Assembly: GCA_963772825.1 (NCBI GenBank)
Contig: CAVYYX010000011.1
Coordinates: forward strand, 62,001-126,000
Direction: 5' to 3'
DNA from: Desertimonas sp963772825
Lineage (GTDB): Bacteria; Actinomycetota; Acidimicrobiia; Acidimicrobiales; Ilumatobacteraceae
DNA: 64,000 nt
Shown: in pieces, positions 26,056 to 34,796 of the stretch
How the letters are laid out: every line of letters starts with the position of its first letter
Numbering within the stretch: the stretch's first letter is position 1
Position numbers and translations under genes: made by a program
Notes under the pieces: model-generated
The model's database searches: none
Seen by the model: only the letters and a program-made list of their open reading frames with translations
Told to the model about the DNA's origin: nothing

Positions 26056-27396
26056 ATGCCCGAGCCATCGGACGACGGTCCGTGGCGCCAGGTCGACTCG
26101 TCGTCCGTGGTGTTCTTCCGCGTGGCGATGGGGCTGCTCGGCGCGTTCAGCGCGGCTCGCTTCCTGGCCAAGGGCTGGGTCGAGGCGCTGTACCTCGCTC
26201 CGGATCATCACCTCACGTACCCCTGGTTCACCTGGGTGCGGCCGCTGCCCGGGCCGCTGATGTACGCCGTCGTAGTGGCGATGATCCCCCTCGGACTCGC
26301 TGTGGCGGCCGGGCGGCGCACGCGTCTCGCCGCCGCCGGGTTCGTGCTGGCGTTCACCTATTGCGAGCTGATCGACGCCGCCCTGTACCTCAACCACTAC
26401 TGGTTCGTCACGTTGACGTTCGTCCTCCTCGCCGTGCTGCCGACGAGCGGCCGGGCGACGGTTCCGGTGCTCGTCGTGTGGACCCTCAGGTTGCAGGTCG
26501 GCGTCGTCTACGTGATGGCCGGGCTGGCCAAGCTCAACGCCGATTGGTTGTTCAGCGGTGAGCCGATGACGACGTGGCTGGCATCGCGGACCGGCACACC
26601 CGTCATCGGAGCGGCATTCGACGAACCCTCCGTCGGGCTCGTCGCCAGTCGGTTGGGCGCCGTCTTCGACCTGACGATCGTCGGCTGGCTGCTGTGGCGG
26701 AGATCTCGCCCGTTCGCCTACGTCGCCCTCGTGGTGTTCCACGTGCTGACGTGGCGGCTCTTCGCGATCGGCGTGTTCCCCTGGGTGATGATCGCCGCCA
26801 CGACCATCTTCTTCGCTCCCGGTTGGCCCCGGCGCCTCCCCGTTCCCGATCTGGGCGGCCTCCGGTCCATCTTCCCATCTGGGCGGCCAACGGTCCGGAA
26901 TCCGGCCGTTCGGCCGCCCAGTTCGCCGTTCCAGCGCCGGTGGATGGTCGCCGCCGCCGCGCTGTGGGCGGCGATGCAGGTCGTCGTCCCGCTGCGCCAC
27001 GTCGCCTACGCCGGCGACGTGCGGTGGACCGAGGAGGGCTACTACGGATCGTTCCGCGTGATGCTCACCGAGAAGGCCGGGCTGCTGCGCTTCACCGTCA
27101 CCGACCCGGCGACCGCCGAGATCTGGACGGTCGACCCGCAAACCGTGCTCACCGACTGGCAGGCCCGCCAGGCGGCGATCCGCCCCGAGCTGGCGCTCGC
27201 CGCCGCCCATCTCGTGGCCGACGACTTTGCGAGCCGCGGCCACGACGAGGTCATCGTCCAGGCAGACTCGTGGGTGTCGTTCAACGGGCGTCAGCGTCAA
27301 CGGATGATCGACCCGCGGGTCGATCTGGCGAGCCTCGGCAGGCGCGCCCGGACGTCGACGTACGTGCTGGCGCTCGACCCGCCGACGCTCGATTGA
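26056..27396 (+). CDS. HTTM domain (vitamin K-dependent gamma-carboxylase-like) membrane protein
   Basis: 446 residues from ATG 26056; ATG 26014, overlapping the upstream gene, is an equally open choice. Multiple membrane helices make up an HTTM domain: FFRVAMGLLGAFSAARF, YLNHYWFVTLTFVLLAVLP and QVGVVYVMAGLAKLNADWL are hallmark segments. After the membrane part comes a soluble C-terminal domain (RWTEEGYYGSFRVMLTEK). Between them lie 24 residues encoded by a palindromic repeat (26850-26921), which look inserted. Bacterial HTTM proteins have no proven substrate. Its place in the imelysin/di-haem operon suggests redox chemistry at the membrane. Confidence 0.85.
   Translation: MPEPSDDGPWRQVDSSSVVFFRVAMGLLGAFSAARFLAKGWVEALYLAPDHHLTYPWFTWVRPLPGPLMYAVVVAMIPLGLAVAAGRRTRLAAAGFVLAFTYCELIDAALYLNHYWFVTLTFVLLAVLPTSGRATVPVLVVWTLRLQVGVVYVMAGLAKLNADWLFSGEPMTTWLASRTGTPVIGAAFDEPSVGLVASRLGAVFDLTIVGWLLWRRSRPFAYVALVVFHVLTWRLFAIGVFPWVMIAATTIFFAPGWPRRLPVPDLGGLRSIFPSGRPTVRNPAVRPPSSPFQRRWMVAAAALWAAMQVVVPLRHVAYAGDVRWTEEGYYGSFRVMLTEKAGLLRFTVTDPATAEIWTVDPQTVLTDWQARQAAIRPELALAAAHLVADDFASRGHDEVIVQADSWVSFNGRQRQRMIDPRVDLASLGRRARTSTYVLALDPPTLD
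26850..26921. repeat. 72-nt palindromic element, CTGGGCGGCC family, copy 1 (inside a gene)
   Basis: CTGGGCGGCC occurs at 26851 and 26879 (28 nt apart), and its exact reverse complement GGCCGCCCAG at 26912-26921. The intergenic copy at 58523-58594 has the same length and the same 28-nt spacing. Here it is read in frame as 24 codons of the HTTM gene. Confidence 0.75.
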
Positions 27397-27971
27397 CGCG
27401 GCGAACCTGGATCTGGTTGCTGCCCGTCGTACCGTTGATCGCCGGTGCGACCGCTGTCGCCGTCGCCGTACGCAGCGATGACACCGAGCCCGAGGCGATC
27501 GAGCTGACCTCCTCGGCCGCCGACTTCACGACTGCTGACGAACTCGTCGCCGGCAGCGATCTCGTGGTAGCCGCGACCGTGGTGGACATCGCCGGGGGTC
27601 GGCAGATCTCGGCGCCCGACGATCCGGCCGCGGCGGTTCGTACCCGACTGTTGGTCCTCGAGGTGACCGACGTGCTTGCCGGGTCGGTGTCCGGCGATGT
27701 GATCGTCGAAGAGCCGGCCACCCTCCGTGACGGAACACCCGTCGAAGTCGACGGGATGCGACCGCTCGACACCGGGGACGAGGCGCTGTGGTTCCTCGTC
27801 GTGGGCGACTCCGAGGCGATGCCGTACTTCGCTGTCGTCAACCGGCAAGGCCGCTACGTGGTCGACGGGGACGGGCTACGCGCCTCGTCCGACGACCCGT
27901 TGAGCACCGAACTCGCCGGTCTCGGGCTCGCTGGGCTGACCGATCGCGTCGAGGAGCTGGTCGAGGACTAG
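27393..27971 (+). CDS. Exported protein of unknown function
   Basis: 192 residues. TTG 27393 overlaps the HTTM stop (TTGA), keeping the coupled pattern of this operon. One N-terminal hydrophobic segment (WIWLLPVVPLIAGATAVAVAV in part) is a membrane anchor or signal. The rest reads like a small beta-rich domain (ELVAGSDLVVAATVVDI, LLVLEVTDVLAG, DEALWFLVVGDS), a pattern found in many secreted actinobacterial proteins. Last gene of the metal-related operon. Confidence 0.65.
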   Translation: MTRRTWIWLLPVVPLIAGATAVAVAVRSDDTEPEAIELTSSAADFTTADELVAGSDLVVAATVVDIAGGRQISAPDDPAAAVRTRLLVLEVTDVLAGSVSGDVIVEEPATLRDGTPVEVDGMRPLDTGDEALWFLVVGDSEAMPYFAVVNRQGRYVVDGDGLRASSDDPLSTELAGLGLAGLTDRVEELVED

Positions 27972-27987
27972 CGCAACATGGTGGCTC

Positions 27988-27993
27988 TACAGT
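27988..27993 (+). promoter_or_regulatory. Probable -10 element of leaderless DAK2-domain gene
   Basis: TACAGT followed by exactly 7 nt and GTG 28001. The alternative GTG 27992 overlaps the hexamer itself. Confidence 0.55.
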
Positions 27994-28000
27994 GAGCTTC

Positions 28001-29695
28001 GTGCCAACACTCGAGGTGCTCGGCGTCGACGCTCTGCGCGACACGGTCAGCACGTTCCGCGACGTCGTCAACGCTCACGCGGCGAGGATCAACCGGCTCA
28101 ACGTGTATCCGGTGCCGGATGGTGACACGGGCACGAACATGGCGCGCACGCTCGACGGCGTCGTCGCCGAGATGGACAAGGCGCCTGTCGATCTCGTCGC
28201 GACCTGCGACGCGATCAGCTACGGCGCGTTGATGGGCGCCAGGGGAAACAGCGGGGTGATCCTCTCGCAGATCCTGCGCGGCGTCGCGTCGACGCTGAAG
28301 GTTGCCGATGAGGCAACCGGGGCGGTCGTCGCCACGGCCCTGGAAGCGGCGACCACGGGCGCCTACGCGGCAGTGCTGACGCCCGTCGAGGGGACGATCC
28401 TGACCGTCGTGCGCGAGTCAGCGGTTGCTGCCCGCAAGGCCGCCGACTCCGGGGAGTCGCTCGACGACGTCTTGCGCCAGGCTCGGGCCGGCGGCCAGAC
28501 CGCCCTCGACCAGACGCCCGACCTGCTTCCGGTGCTGCGCGACGCCGGCGTCGTCGACGCCGGGGGAGCGGGCTACCTGCTGCTGCTCGACGCTGCCCTG
28601 CACGTCGTCGACGGCGAACCGTTGCCGCCGGTCGAGCCAGACGCCGGCGGGGGCGTTGTCGGAGCGGCCTTCGAGGCCGTCGCCCACCGCACCTCAGGAG
28701 TCGACGGCGAGCTGGACGTCAGCGAGCAGCGCTACGAGGTGATGTTCCTCTGCCATCTCGACGACAGCAACATCGAAGCGCTCAAGCAAGGGTGGGGGAC
28801 GATCGGCGACTCGATCGTCGTCGTCGGCGGCGACGGAACGTGGAACTGCCACGTGCACACGAACGACATCGGGGCGGCGGTCGAGACGGCGCTCGACCTC
28901 GACGGCCGACCGTTCCAGATCCGGGTCACCGATCTGTTCGAGGAGGTCGCCGCCGAGCACGCCAGCCGCGAGGCGGCGCTCGTCGCCACGATGAGCGCGG
29001 CCAACGACGCCGACCCCGACGTCGAGCTCCCCGCGGTGAACTGCGCGGCCGTCGCCGTGAGCAGCGGGCCAGGGATTGCGGCGCTGTTCCGCGACCTCGG
29101 GGTGCAGGTGATCGTGTCCGGCGGCCAGACCCTCAACCCATCGACTGCCGAGTTGCTCGCCGCCGTCGAACGGGCCAACGCCGGTCACGTCGTCCTGCTC
29201 CCCGGCAACAAGAACATCATCCCGGTCGCCGAACAGGTCGACGCCCTCACCGCCAAGACGGTGCGCGTCGTGCCGACCCGTTCGATGCCCGAGGGGCTCG
29301 CCGCCTTGATGGCCTACGACCCCGAGGTCGACGCGCCCGCCAACGTGCTCCCGATGCGCCGGGCCGCCGAAGCCGTGGTCACCGGCGAGGTGACCCAGGC
29401 GGTGCGTTCCTCCAAGACGCCCGCCGGCGACGTCGCCGAGGGCGACTGGCTGGGCATCGTGCGCGGCGACGGCATCGTCGCCATCGGTGGCGACGTCGCC
29501 GCGGCGACCAAGGCGCTGCTCGAGCACCTCATGAGCGAGGCTCGGGAGCTCATCACGCTGATCACGGGCAGCGACGCCGACGCCGACGTCACGGCCGAGC
29601 TGGCGACCTGGATCGATGAGCGCTTCCCCGATGTCGAACTGGAGATTCACGCCGGCGGCCAGCCGCTGTATCCGTACCTCCTCGGGGTGGAGTGA
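28001..29695 (+). CDS. DAK2 domain fatty acid kinase-like protein (FakA/YloV family)
   Basis: 564 residues. The N-terminal DhaL/DAK2 kinase domain (about 1-195) shows NVYPVPDGDTGTNM and GARGNSGVILSQILRG. The middle and C-terminal parts are the FakA-type domains (HLDDSNIEALKQGWGTIGDS, NCHVHTND, VLLPGNKNI). FakA phosphorylates fatty acids held by a DegV-type FakB; no degV gene is in view. It lies directly before recG, as in many Gram-positive genomes, and overlaps it by GTGA. Confidence 0.88.
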   Translation: MPTLEVLGVDALRDTVSTFRDVVNAHAARINRLNVYPVPDGDTGTNMARTLDGVVAEMDKAPVDLVATCDAISYGALMGARGNSGVILSQILRGVASTLKVADEATGAVVATALEAATTGAYAAVLTPVEGTILTVVRESAVAARKAADSGESLDDVLRQARAGGQTALDQTPDLLPVLRDAGVVDAGGAGYLLLLDAALHVVDGEPLPPVEPDAGGGVVGAAFEAVAHRTSGVDGELDVSEQRYEVMFLCHLDDSNIEALKQGWGTIGDSIVVVGGDGTWNCHVHTNDIGAAVETALDLDGRPFQIRVTDLFEEVAAEHASREAALVATMSAANDADPDVELPAVNCAAVAVSSGPGIAALFRDLGVQVIVSGGQTLNPSTAELLAAVERANAGHVVLLPGNKNIIPVAEQVDALTAKTVRVVPTRSMPEGLAALMAYDPEVDAPANVLPMRRAAEAVVTGEVTQAVRSSKTPAGDVAEGDWLGIVRGDGIVAIGGDVAAATKALLEHLMSEARELITLITGSDADADVTAELATWIDERFPDVELEIHAGGQPLYPYLLGVE

Positions 29696-31821
29696 GCGCA
29701 GCCGGGATCACGCTGCGCGAGCTCGACGGCCATCAGGTCGGCGAGCTTCGCGGCGTCGGCGAGCGAAAGCGTGACGCACTCAAGGCGTTCGGCATCGAGT
29801 CCGTCCTCGACCTGTTGATGAGCTACCCGAGGCGGTGGGTCGACCGCACCAACGAAGCGCGGGTGGCCGACCTCGTGGTGGGCACCGAGGCCCTCGTGCT
29901 CGTCTCCGTCCGATCCGCCCACCGGCGCACGACGCGCAATCGGCGCACGATCGTCGAGGCTGTCGTCGGCGACGGCACCGGGCGCCTGCACGTCGTGTTC
30001 TTCAACCAGCCGTGGCGCGAGCGGCAGCTCGTCGAGGGGCTCAACGTCGCCCTGTTCGGCACCGTCGACGTGTACCGCGGGGGCTTGCGGATGACCAACC
30101 CGGTCGTCGACCTGATCGGCGACCGCACCGGGCGCATCGTGCCGATCTACCCGCAGAGCGAGAAGGTCCAGCTCTCGACGTGGGAGCTCGCCGGCTGGGT
30201 GGAGAGCGCCCTCGATCGCTGCGCGACGCGCGGCATCGCCGACCCGCTTCCCGACGACATCCGCAGCCGGCTGCACCTCGTCGACCGGGGCACGGCGCTG
30301 CGCTCGATCCACCTCCCCGAGACGATCGATGCCAAGGACCTGGCCCGTCGGCGGCTGGCGTTCGACGAGCTGCTGCGCGTCCAGCTCGTGCTCGTGCGCC
30401 GCAAGCGGGAGATCGAGGCGAGCTCGATCGGCTTCGTACACGAGGTCGGCGGCGAGCTCGTGCATCGGTTCCACGCCGCCTTGCCCTACGACCTGACCGT
30501 CGCCCAACGCCGCGTGATCGGCGAGATCGACGCCGACCTCGCGTCGCCCCGGCCGATGCACCGGCTGCTGCAGGGCGACGTCGGCTCCGGTAAGACCGTC
30601 GTGGCCGTCACGGCGCTGCTCGCCGCCGTGCAGTCGTCGAACCAGGGGGCGCTGATGGCGCCCACCGAGGTCCTTGCCGAGCAGCATCTGCAGTCCGTGC
30701 GCGCGCTGCTCGCCGATCTCACCGTCCCCGATCCCGACAACCTGTTCGGCGATCGTCCCTTGCGCGTCGAGCTGCTCACCAACAAGATCACCGGGAACGC
30801 CCGTAAGCAGCTGCTCGCCGACCTCGCCGCCGGCGCCGTCGACCTGGTGATCGGCACCCACGCCCTGATCCAATCGGCGGTCGACTTCCACCGCCTCGGC
30901 GTCGTCGTCATCGACGAGCAGCATCGCTTCGGGGTCGAGCAACGCGCCGCGCTGCGCGACAAGGCCGGCGGAGCGGTGCCCGACGTCCTCGTGATGACGG
31001 CGACGCCGATCCCGCGCACGGCAGCGATGACGGTGTACGGGGACCTCGACGTGAGCATCCTCGATGAGCTGCCGCCCGGCCGCACACCGATCGAGACGAT
31101 CGGCGCGGTCGCCCCGCTCGACCACGCCCTGGCCTGGGACGCCGTTCGCACCGAAGTGGCCGCTGGACGGCAGGCCTACGTGGTCTGCCCGCTGATCGAG
31201 GACTCCGAGAAGTTGGAGGTCGCGTCGGCCGAGGAGACGTTCACCCGTCTCTCCGAGGACGAGCTCCGGGGCCTGCGCCTCGGCTTGCTGCACGGTCGGA
31301 TGAAGCCGGCCGAGAAAGAGGACGTGATGGGCCGCTTCCGCACCGGCGAGCTCGACGTGCTCGTGGCCACGACCGTCATCGAGGTCGGTGTCGACGTCCC
31401 CAACGCCACCGTGATGGTGATCCTCGATGCCGATCGCTTCGGCATCGCCCAGCTCCATCAGCTGCGCGGTCGGGTCGGCCGGGGCACGGCGACGTCGCAA
31501 TGCTGGTTGCTGTCGGAGGAACGACCTGAAGGGGTCAGCCCGCGAATCGCTGCCGTCGTCGCGTCGACCGATGGTTTCGAGCTCGCCGAGGTCGACCTCC
31601 AGCTGCGCGGCGAGGGCACGATCATGAGCACCGCCCAGAAGGGACGCAGTGACCTCCGCCTGGCGTCGTTGCGCACCGACGCCGAGCTGATCCGCACGGC
31701 GCGCGACGTCGCCTTCGAGATCGTCGACGCCGATCCCGAGCTGGACAAGCACGCCGAGTTGGCCGACGAGCTCGACCTGCTGCTCAGCGCCGACGAGGAA
31801 GAGTTCCTCACCAAGAACTGA
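29692..31821 (+). CDS. recG: ATP-dependent DNA helicase RecG
   Basis: Branch-migrating helicase for stalled forks and Holliday junctions, 709 residues. The N-terminal wedge domain is followed by the helicase core: Walker A LLQGDVGSGKTVVA, the RecG DEQH box in VVIDEQHRFGVEQR, MTATPIPRTAAMT, and the C-terminal HQLRGRVGRGTATSQCWLL. GTG 29692 overlaps the stop of the DAK2 gene. Confidence 0.97.
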   Translation: MSAAGITLRELDGHQVGELRGVGERKRDALKAFGIESVLDLLMSYPRRWVDRTNEARVADLVVGTEALVLVSVRSAHRRTTRNRRTIVEAVVGDGTGRLHVVFFNQPWRERQLVEGLNVALFGTVDVYRGGLRMTNPVVDLIGDRTGRIVPIYPQSEKVQLSTWELAGWVESALDRCATRGIADPLPDDIRSRLHLVDRGTALRSIHLPETIDAKDLARRRLAFDELLRVQLVLVRRKREIEASSIGFVHEVGGELVHRFHAALPYDLTVAQRRVIGEIDADLASPRPMHRLLQGDVGSGKTVVAVTALLAAVQSSNQGALMAPTEVLAEQHLQSVRALLADLTVPDPDNLFGDRPLRVELLTNKITGNARKQLLADLAAGAVDLVIGTHALIQSAVDFHRLGVVVIDEQHRFGVEQRAALRDKAGGAVPDVLVMTATPIPRTAAMTVYGDLDVSILDELPPGRTPIETIGAVAPLDHALAWDAVRTEVAAGRQAYVVCPLIEDSEKLEVASAEETFTRLSEDELRGLRLGLLHGRMKPAEKEDVMGRFRTGELDVLVATTVIEVGVDVPNATVMVILDADRFGIAQLHQLRGRVGRGTATSQCWLLSEERPEGVSPRIAAVVASTDGFELAEVDLQLRGEGTIMSTAQKGRSDLRLASLRTDAELIRTARDVAFEIVDADPELDKHAELADELDLLLSADEEEFLTKN

Positions 31822-31832
31822 GAGGTGGTGAG

Positions 31833-32507
31833 ATGGGGAAGATGGCCGGCTTCACCGGATTCCCGCCCGACGCCCTCGACTTCTTCGTCGAGCTGGAAGG
31901 CAACAACGATCGCCCGTGGTGGCAGGCCAACAAGGAGCGGTTCGAGGCGTCGGTGGCCGAGCCGATGCGGGCGTTGCTCGATGTCCTCGAGCCAGAGTTC
32001 GGCGTGTTCAAGGTGTTCCGGATGAATCGCGATGTCCGGTTCTCCGCCGACAAGTCGCCGTACAAGACGGCCCATGCGGCGATGACCGAGAGGGACGGCG
32101 GAGCCGCCAACTACGTCCAAGTCAGCGCAACCGGGCTGTTGGTCGGTTCGGGGATCTACCACATGGCCCGCGATCAGCTCGCGCGGTTCCGTGCGGCGGT
32201 CGGCGACGAGCGCACCGGCGCCGCAGTCGAGGAGGCCACCGCCGCGGCCCGCCGTGCCCGGCTCGACATCGCCGGAATCGAGCCGGCGCTGGTGACTGCG
32301 CCGCGTGGCTGGCCGAAGGACCATCCACGTGTTGCTCTGCTGCGGATGAAGGGACTGATCACCGTGCGCGACTTCGGCGCTCCGGCCTGGGTGCACTCGG
32401 GGCGGACAGCGAACGAGGTGGCCAAGGCGTGGCGGGCCGGCTCCCCGGTGACGGAGTGGCTGGAGGCCAACGTCGGCCCGACCGAGGAGCCACCACGGCC
32501 TCGATGA
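31833..32507 (+). CDS. DUF2461/TIGR02453 family protein
   Basis: 224 residues. FFVELEGNNDRPWWQANKER, FRMNRDVRFSADKSPYKT and SGIYHMARDQLARFR are the signature segments of this widespread family of unknown function. Eleven nucleotides after recG, with GAGGTGG before the start, so probably in the same transcript. Confidence 0.88.
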   Translation: MGKMAGFTGFPPDALDFFVELEGNNDRPWWQANKERFEASVAEPMRALLDVLEPEFGVFKVFRMNRDVRFSADKSPYKTAHAAMTERDGGAANYVQVSATGLLVGSGIYHMARDQLARFRAAVGDERTGAAVEEATAAARRARLDIAGIEPALVTAPRGWPKDHPRVALLRMKGLITVRDFGAPAWVHSGRTANEVAKAWRAGSPVTEWLEANVGPTEEPPRPR

Positions 32508-32560
32508 GATCCAACCAATCCGGCTGGCCTCCGGCTACGAAACCCTTGGGGAGGAGAACC

Positions 32561-33199
32561 ATGCCATCGCTGATCACGGTCGCCGTCGTCGCCGCACTGG
32601 CTGTCGGCGCCCCGTCGTCGACGCTCGCCACCGCCACCGCCACCGCTCCGCCAGACTCGTCGACGCCTCCGGGCGCCGAGCCGTGCAGTCCATCGGACTC
32701 GTCGGGAACCTCGGCATCGACTGCGGTCGCCGAGCTGCCGGCGTGGCAAACGCTCGAGATCGTCGACGTCGACGGGCAGGCGTTCACGCTCGCCGACTGC
32801 ATCGGCACACCCGTGCTCGTCGAGACGTTCGCAACATGGTGCAGCAACTGCCGGCAGCAGCTGCCCAAGACCCAGGAGGCGGCGGTGGCGCTGGGCGACG
32901 GCGCAGCGGTCGTCGCTTTGAGCGTGGAGACCGATCTCTCGCCGGACGCCGTCGCCGAGTACGCCGTCGACAACGAGTTTCCCGACATCCGCTTCGCCGT
33001 GATGAGCCCGGAGCTGCTCGCCGCATTCGTCGAGGCGTTCGGCACTACGGCGGCCAACCCGCCGAGCACGCCGAAGATCATCATCGATGCCAGCGGCGTC
33101 GCCGGCGAGATGACGACGGGTCAGGAGAGCACGGAGCAGCTCGTCGAGCAGCTCACCGCCGCATCCGCGCCGAGCGCCACCGCTACCACCGAGGGCTGA
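32561..33199 (+). CDS. TlpA-like thioredoxin-fold exported protein
   Basis: 212 residues with a signal peptide (ITVAVVAALAVGAPSSTLA) and a thioredoxin fold. The active site is ATWCSNCRQQLP, a CxxC motif with Ser-Asn between the cysteines, and the cis-Pro region is in NPPSTPKII. Probably a thiol-disulfide protein outside the membrane, kept reduced by the CcdA-type protein encoded 9 nt downstream. GAGGAG lies 6 nt before ATG 32561. Confidence 0.85.
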   Translation: MPSLITVAVVAALAVGAPSSTLATATATAPPDSSTPPGAEPCSPSDSSGTSASTAVAELPAWQTLEIVDVDGQAFTLADCIGTPVLVETFATWCSNCRQQLPKTQEAAVALGDGAAVVALSVETDLSPDAVAEYAVDNEFPDIRFAVMSPELLAAFVEAFGTTAANPPSTPKIIIDASGVAGEMTTGQESTEQLVEQLTAASAPSATATTEG

Positions 33200-33208
33200 T
33201 CGCCCTCC

Positions 33209-33878
33209 GTGTCCGACTACGTCGAGGCGTTCACCCTCGGCAACGCGGCGATCCTCAGCAACGTCTGCCTGCTGCCGCTGTACCCGGGGCTCGTCGTGAT
33301 GCTCTCGGCGCGCCTCGCCAACCCTCGGTCGCGCCTGTCGACGATGTGCCTCGGGCTCAGCGGTCCTCGCCGGCATCGTCGCGTTCATGGTCGCCATCGG
33401 CTTTGTCCTCTATCAGGCGAGCCGCGCCGTCGCCGACATCCTCGACTGGTTGTTGCCGGCGATCTACGGAACGGTGTTCGTGCTCGGCGTGCTGATGCTG
33501 CTCGGGCGCAACCCGTTCATGCGGCTCGTCCGCACGGAGGCGCCGGTGCTGCGCAGTCCGACCGCCACGGCGTTTCTCTACGGCGTTTTCCTCGGACCGA
33601 TGACGTTGCCGTGCACCGGCCCGCTCGTCGTGTCTGCATTCGTGATCGGCGGCGTCAGCGGATCGGACGCCCTCGCCGATTCGTTGGTGTACTTCGTGTT
33701 CTACGCCCTCGGGTTCGGTTGGCCGCTCGTCGTCCTGCCGGTGCTCGCCGCCCCGGCGCAGCGCCAGATCACCCGCTTCCTCGCCGTCCATCACCGAGTG
33801 ATCGAGGTGCTATCGGGAGTCCTCCTGATCGGGATCGCGATCTACGGCTATTGGACCGAGGTGCGCCCCTCGACCTAG
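33209..33878 (+). CDS. CcdA/DsbD-type membrane electron carrier, frameshifted
   Basis: Membrane protein that passes electrons from cytoplasmic thioredoxin to extracytoplasmic thiol proteins. The first part (NAAILSNVCLLPLYPGLVVM) holds the first conserved Cys-Pro-like site (CLLP), and TLPCTGPLVVSAF holds the second. The two halves lie in different frames. Removing the A at 33359 joins them into 222 residues with about six membrane helices, the family size. Partner of the TlpA-like gene. Confidence 0.8.
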
Positions 33879-33887
33879 CGACACTCG

Positions 33888-34088
33888 TCAGTCGTCTGGG
33901 CTGTCGTCGGCGAGCACGATGTCCCAGCGGTCGAGGCAGTCCTCGCAGCGATAGGCCACGATGTCGCCCTCCTGCCACGGTTCTGCCTCGATGTCCTCCT
34001 CGTCACGCCGTGGTGGGGTGAGGAGGTGGGCCCGTCCACCGCAGTCGACGCACGTGATGATCGGATCTGGCTCGAGCACCACCTCCAT
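33888..34088 (-). CDS. Small zinc-ribbon-like protein
   Basis: 66 residues with two CxxC pairs, CVDC (about 13-16) and CEDC (about 48-51), the pattern of a zinc ribbon. Acidic at both ends. Convergent with ccdA. No known family recognised. Confidence 0.6.
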   Translation of the reverse strand: MEVVLEPDPIITCVDCGGRAHLLTPPRRDEEDIEAEPWQEGDIVAYRCEDCLDRWDIVLADDSPDD

Positions 34089-34132
34089 TGTGCCGCGCTT
34101 TTCCGTTCCCCGGCCACGGAGGCCGCGGCCGG

Positions 34133-34162
34133 ACGCTCCTCGGCTGGCGCCTCGTCGCTCGC
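34133..34162 (+). repeat. 30-nt dispersed repeat, copy 2
   Basis: Identical to 15712-15741. It lies in a possible 26-codon ORF (34090-34170) that shares VPRPR and APRLAPRRSH with the small ORF at 15657. That ORF ends 13 nt before the first possible rsmD start. Confidence 0.7.
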
Positions 34163-34186
34163 ATCCGTGAAGATGCTTGGGAAATG

Positions 34187-34699
34187 ATGCGAGTCGTGGC
34201 CGGGGAGTTCCGCGGACGCCGGTTGACGGCGCCGGAATCGCCGTCGACCCGTCCGACCACGGATCGCGTCCGCGAAGCGATCTTCAACGCCCTGACCAGC
34301 CTCGGAGTCGTCGAGGGAGCACTGGTCGCCGACCTCTACGCGGGCAGCGGAGCGCTGGGGATCGAGGCCCTGTCCCGTGGTGCCGAGCACTGCACGTTCG
34401 TCGAGTCCGATCGCCATGCGTTGTCGGCGATCCACGAGAACATCGCCAAGCTCGGCATCACCGGCCGCAGCCGGGTGATGTCAGGTGATGTGCTGACCAT
34501 GGCGGCACGGTTCGATTGTGACGTCGCCTTCGCCGATCCGCCCTATCGGTTCGACGACTGGTCGGCGCTCCTCGATCGGTTGCCGGCTGGCCTGCTCGTC
34601 GCCGAGTCGGCAGCCGCCGTCGATGCGACCGGCGGCTGGGTACAGCAACGGGTCAAGCGCTACGGACGGACGTGGGTGACGTTCCTCGAACGGCGGTGA
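34187..34699 (+). CDS. rsmD: 16S rRNA (guanine966-N2)-methyltransferase RsmD
   Basis: 170 residues. N-terminal RVVAGEFRGRRLTAP with TRPTTDRVREAIFNAL is the RsmD signature. The SAM site is ADLYAGSGALGIEALSRGA, and the N6/N2-type catalytic motif is FADPPY. ATG 34184 directly precedes 34187 and is also possible. The open frame runs upstream to 34088 through a repeat and is not used. Precedes coaD, as is usual. Confidence 0.93.
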   Translation: MRVVAGEFRGRRLTAPESPSTRPTTDRVREAIFNALTSLGVVEGALVADLYAGSGALGIEALSRGAEHCTFVESDRHALSAIHENIAKLGITGRSRVMSGDVLTMAARFDCDVAFADPPYRFDDWSALLDRLPAGLLVAESAAAVDATGGWVQQRVKRYGRTWVTFLERR

Positions 34700-34736
34700 C
34701 CGACCTTCGCCCGGCGGGCACTACCGTCGCGGCTCA

Positions 34737-34796
34737 ATGAGCGAGCGTAGCGAGCTCCAGCATCACGGCGCCTTCAGCTCAGTGGTGCACCAATGA
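34737..34796 (+). CDS. Candidate leader peptide (19 aa) ending GAFSSVVHQ, before coaD
   Basis: ATG 34737 has TACCGT (34722-34727) 9 nt upstream. The TGA at 34794-34796 overlaps the coaD ATG. The last nine codons match those of the ORF at 9346, with two synonymous changes, and both ORFs start SER. Translation would be coupled to coaD. The competing view is a conserved tRNA-like RNA or DNA element. Confidence 0.4.
   Translation: MSERSELQHHGAFSSVVHQ

Noticed and set aside
33209..34021. 270-codon version of the CcdA gene in one frame
   Set aside because: After 33359 this frame turns into Arg-rich noise, while the neighbouring frame carries the conserved membrane helices.
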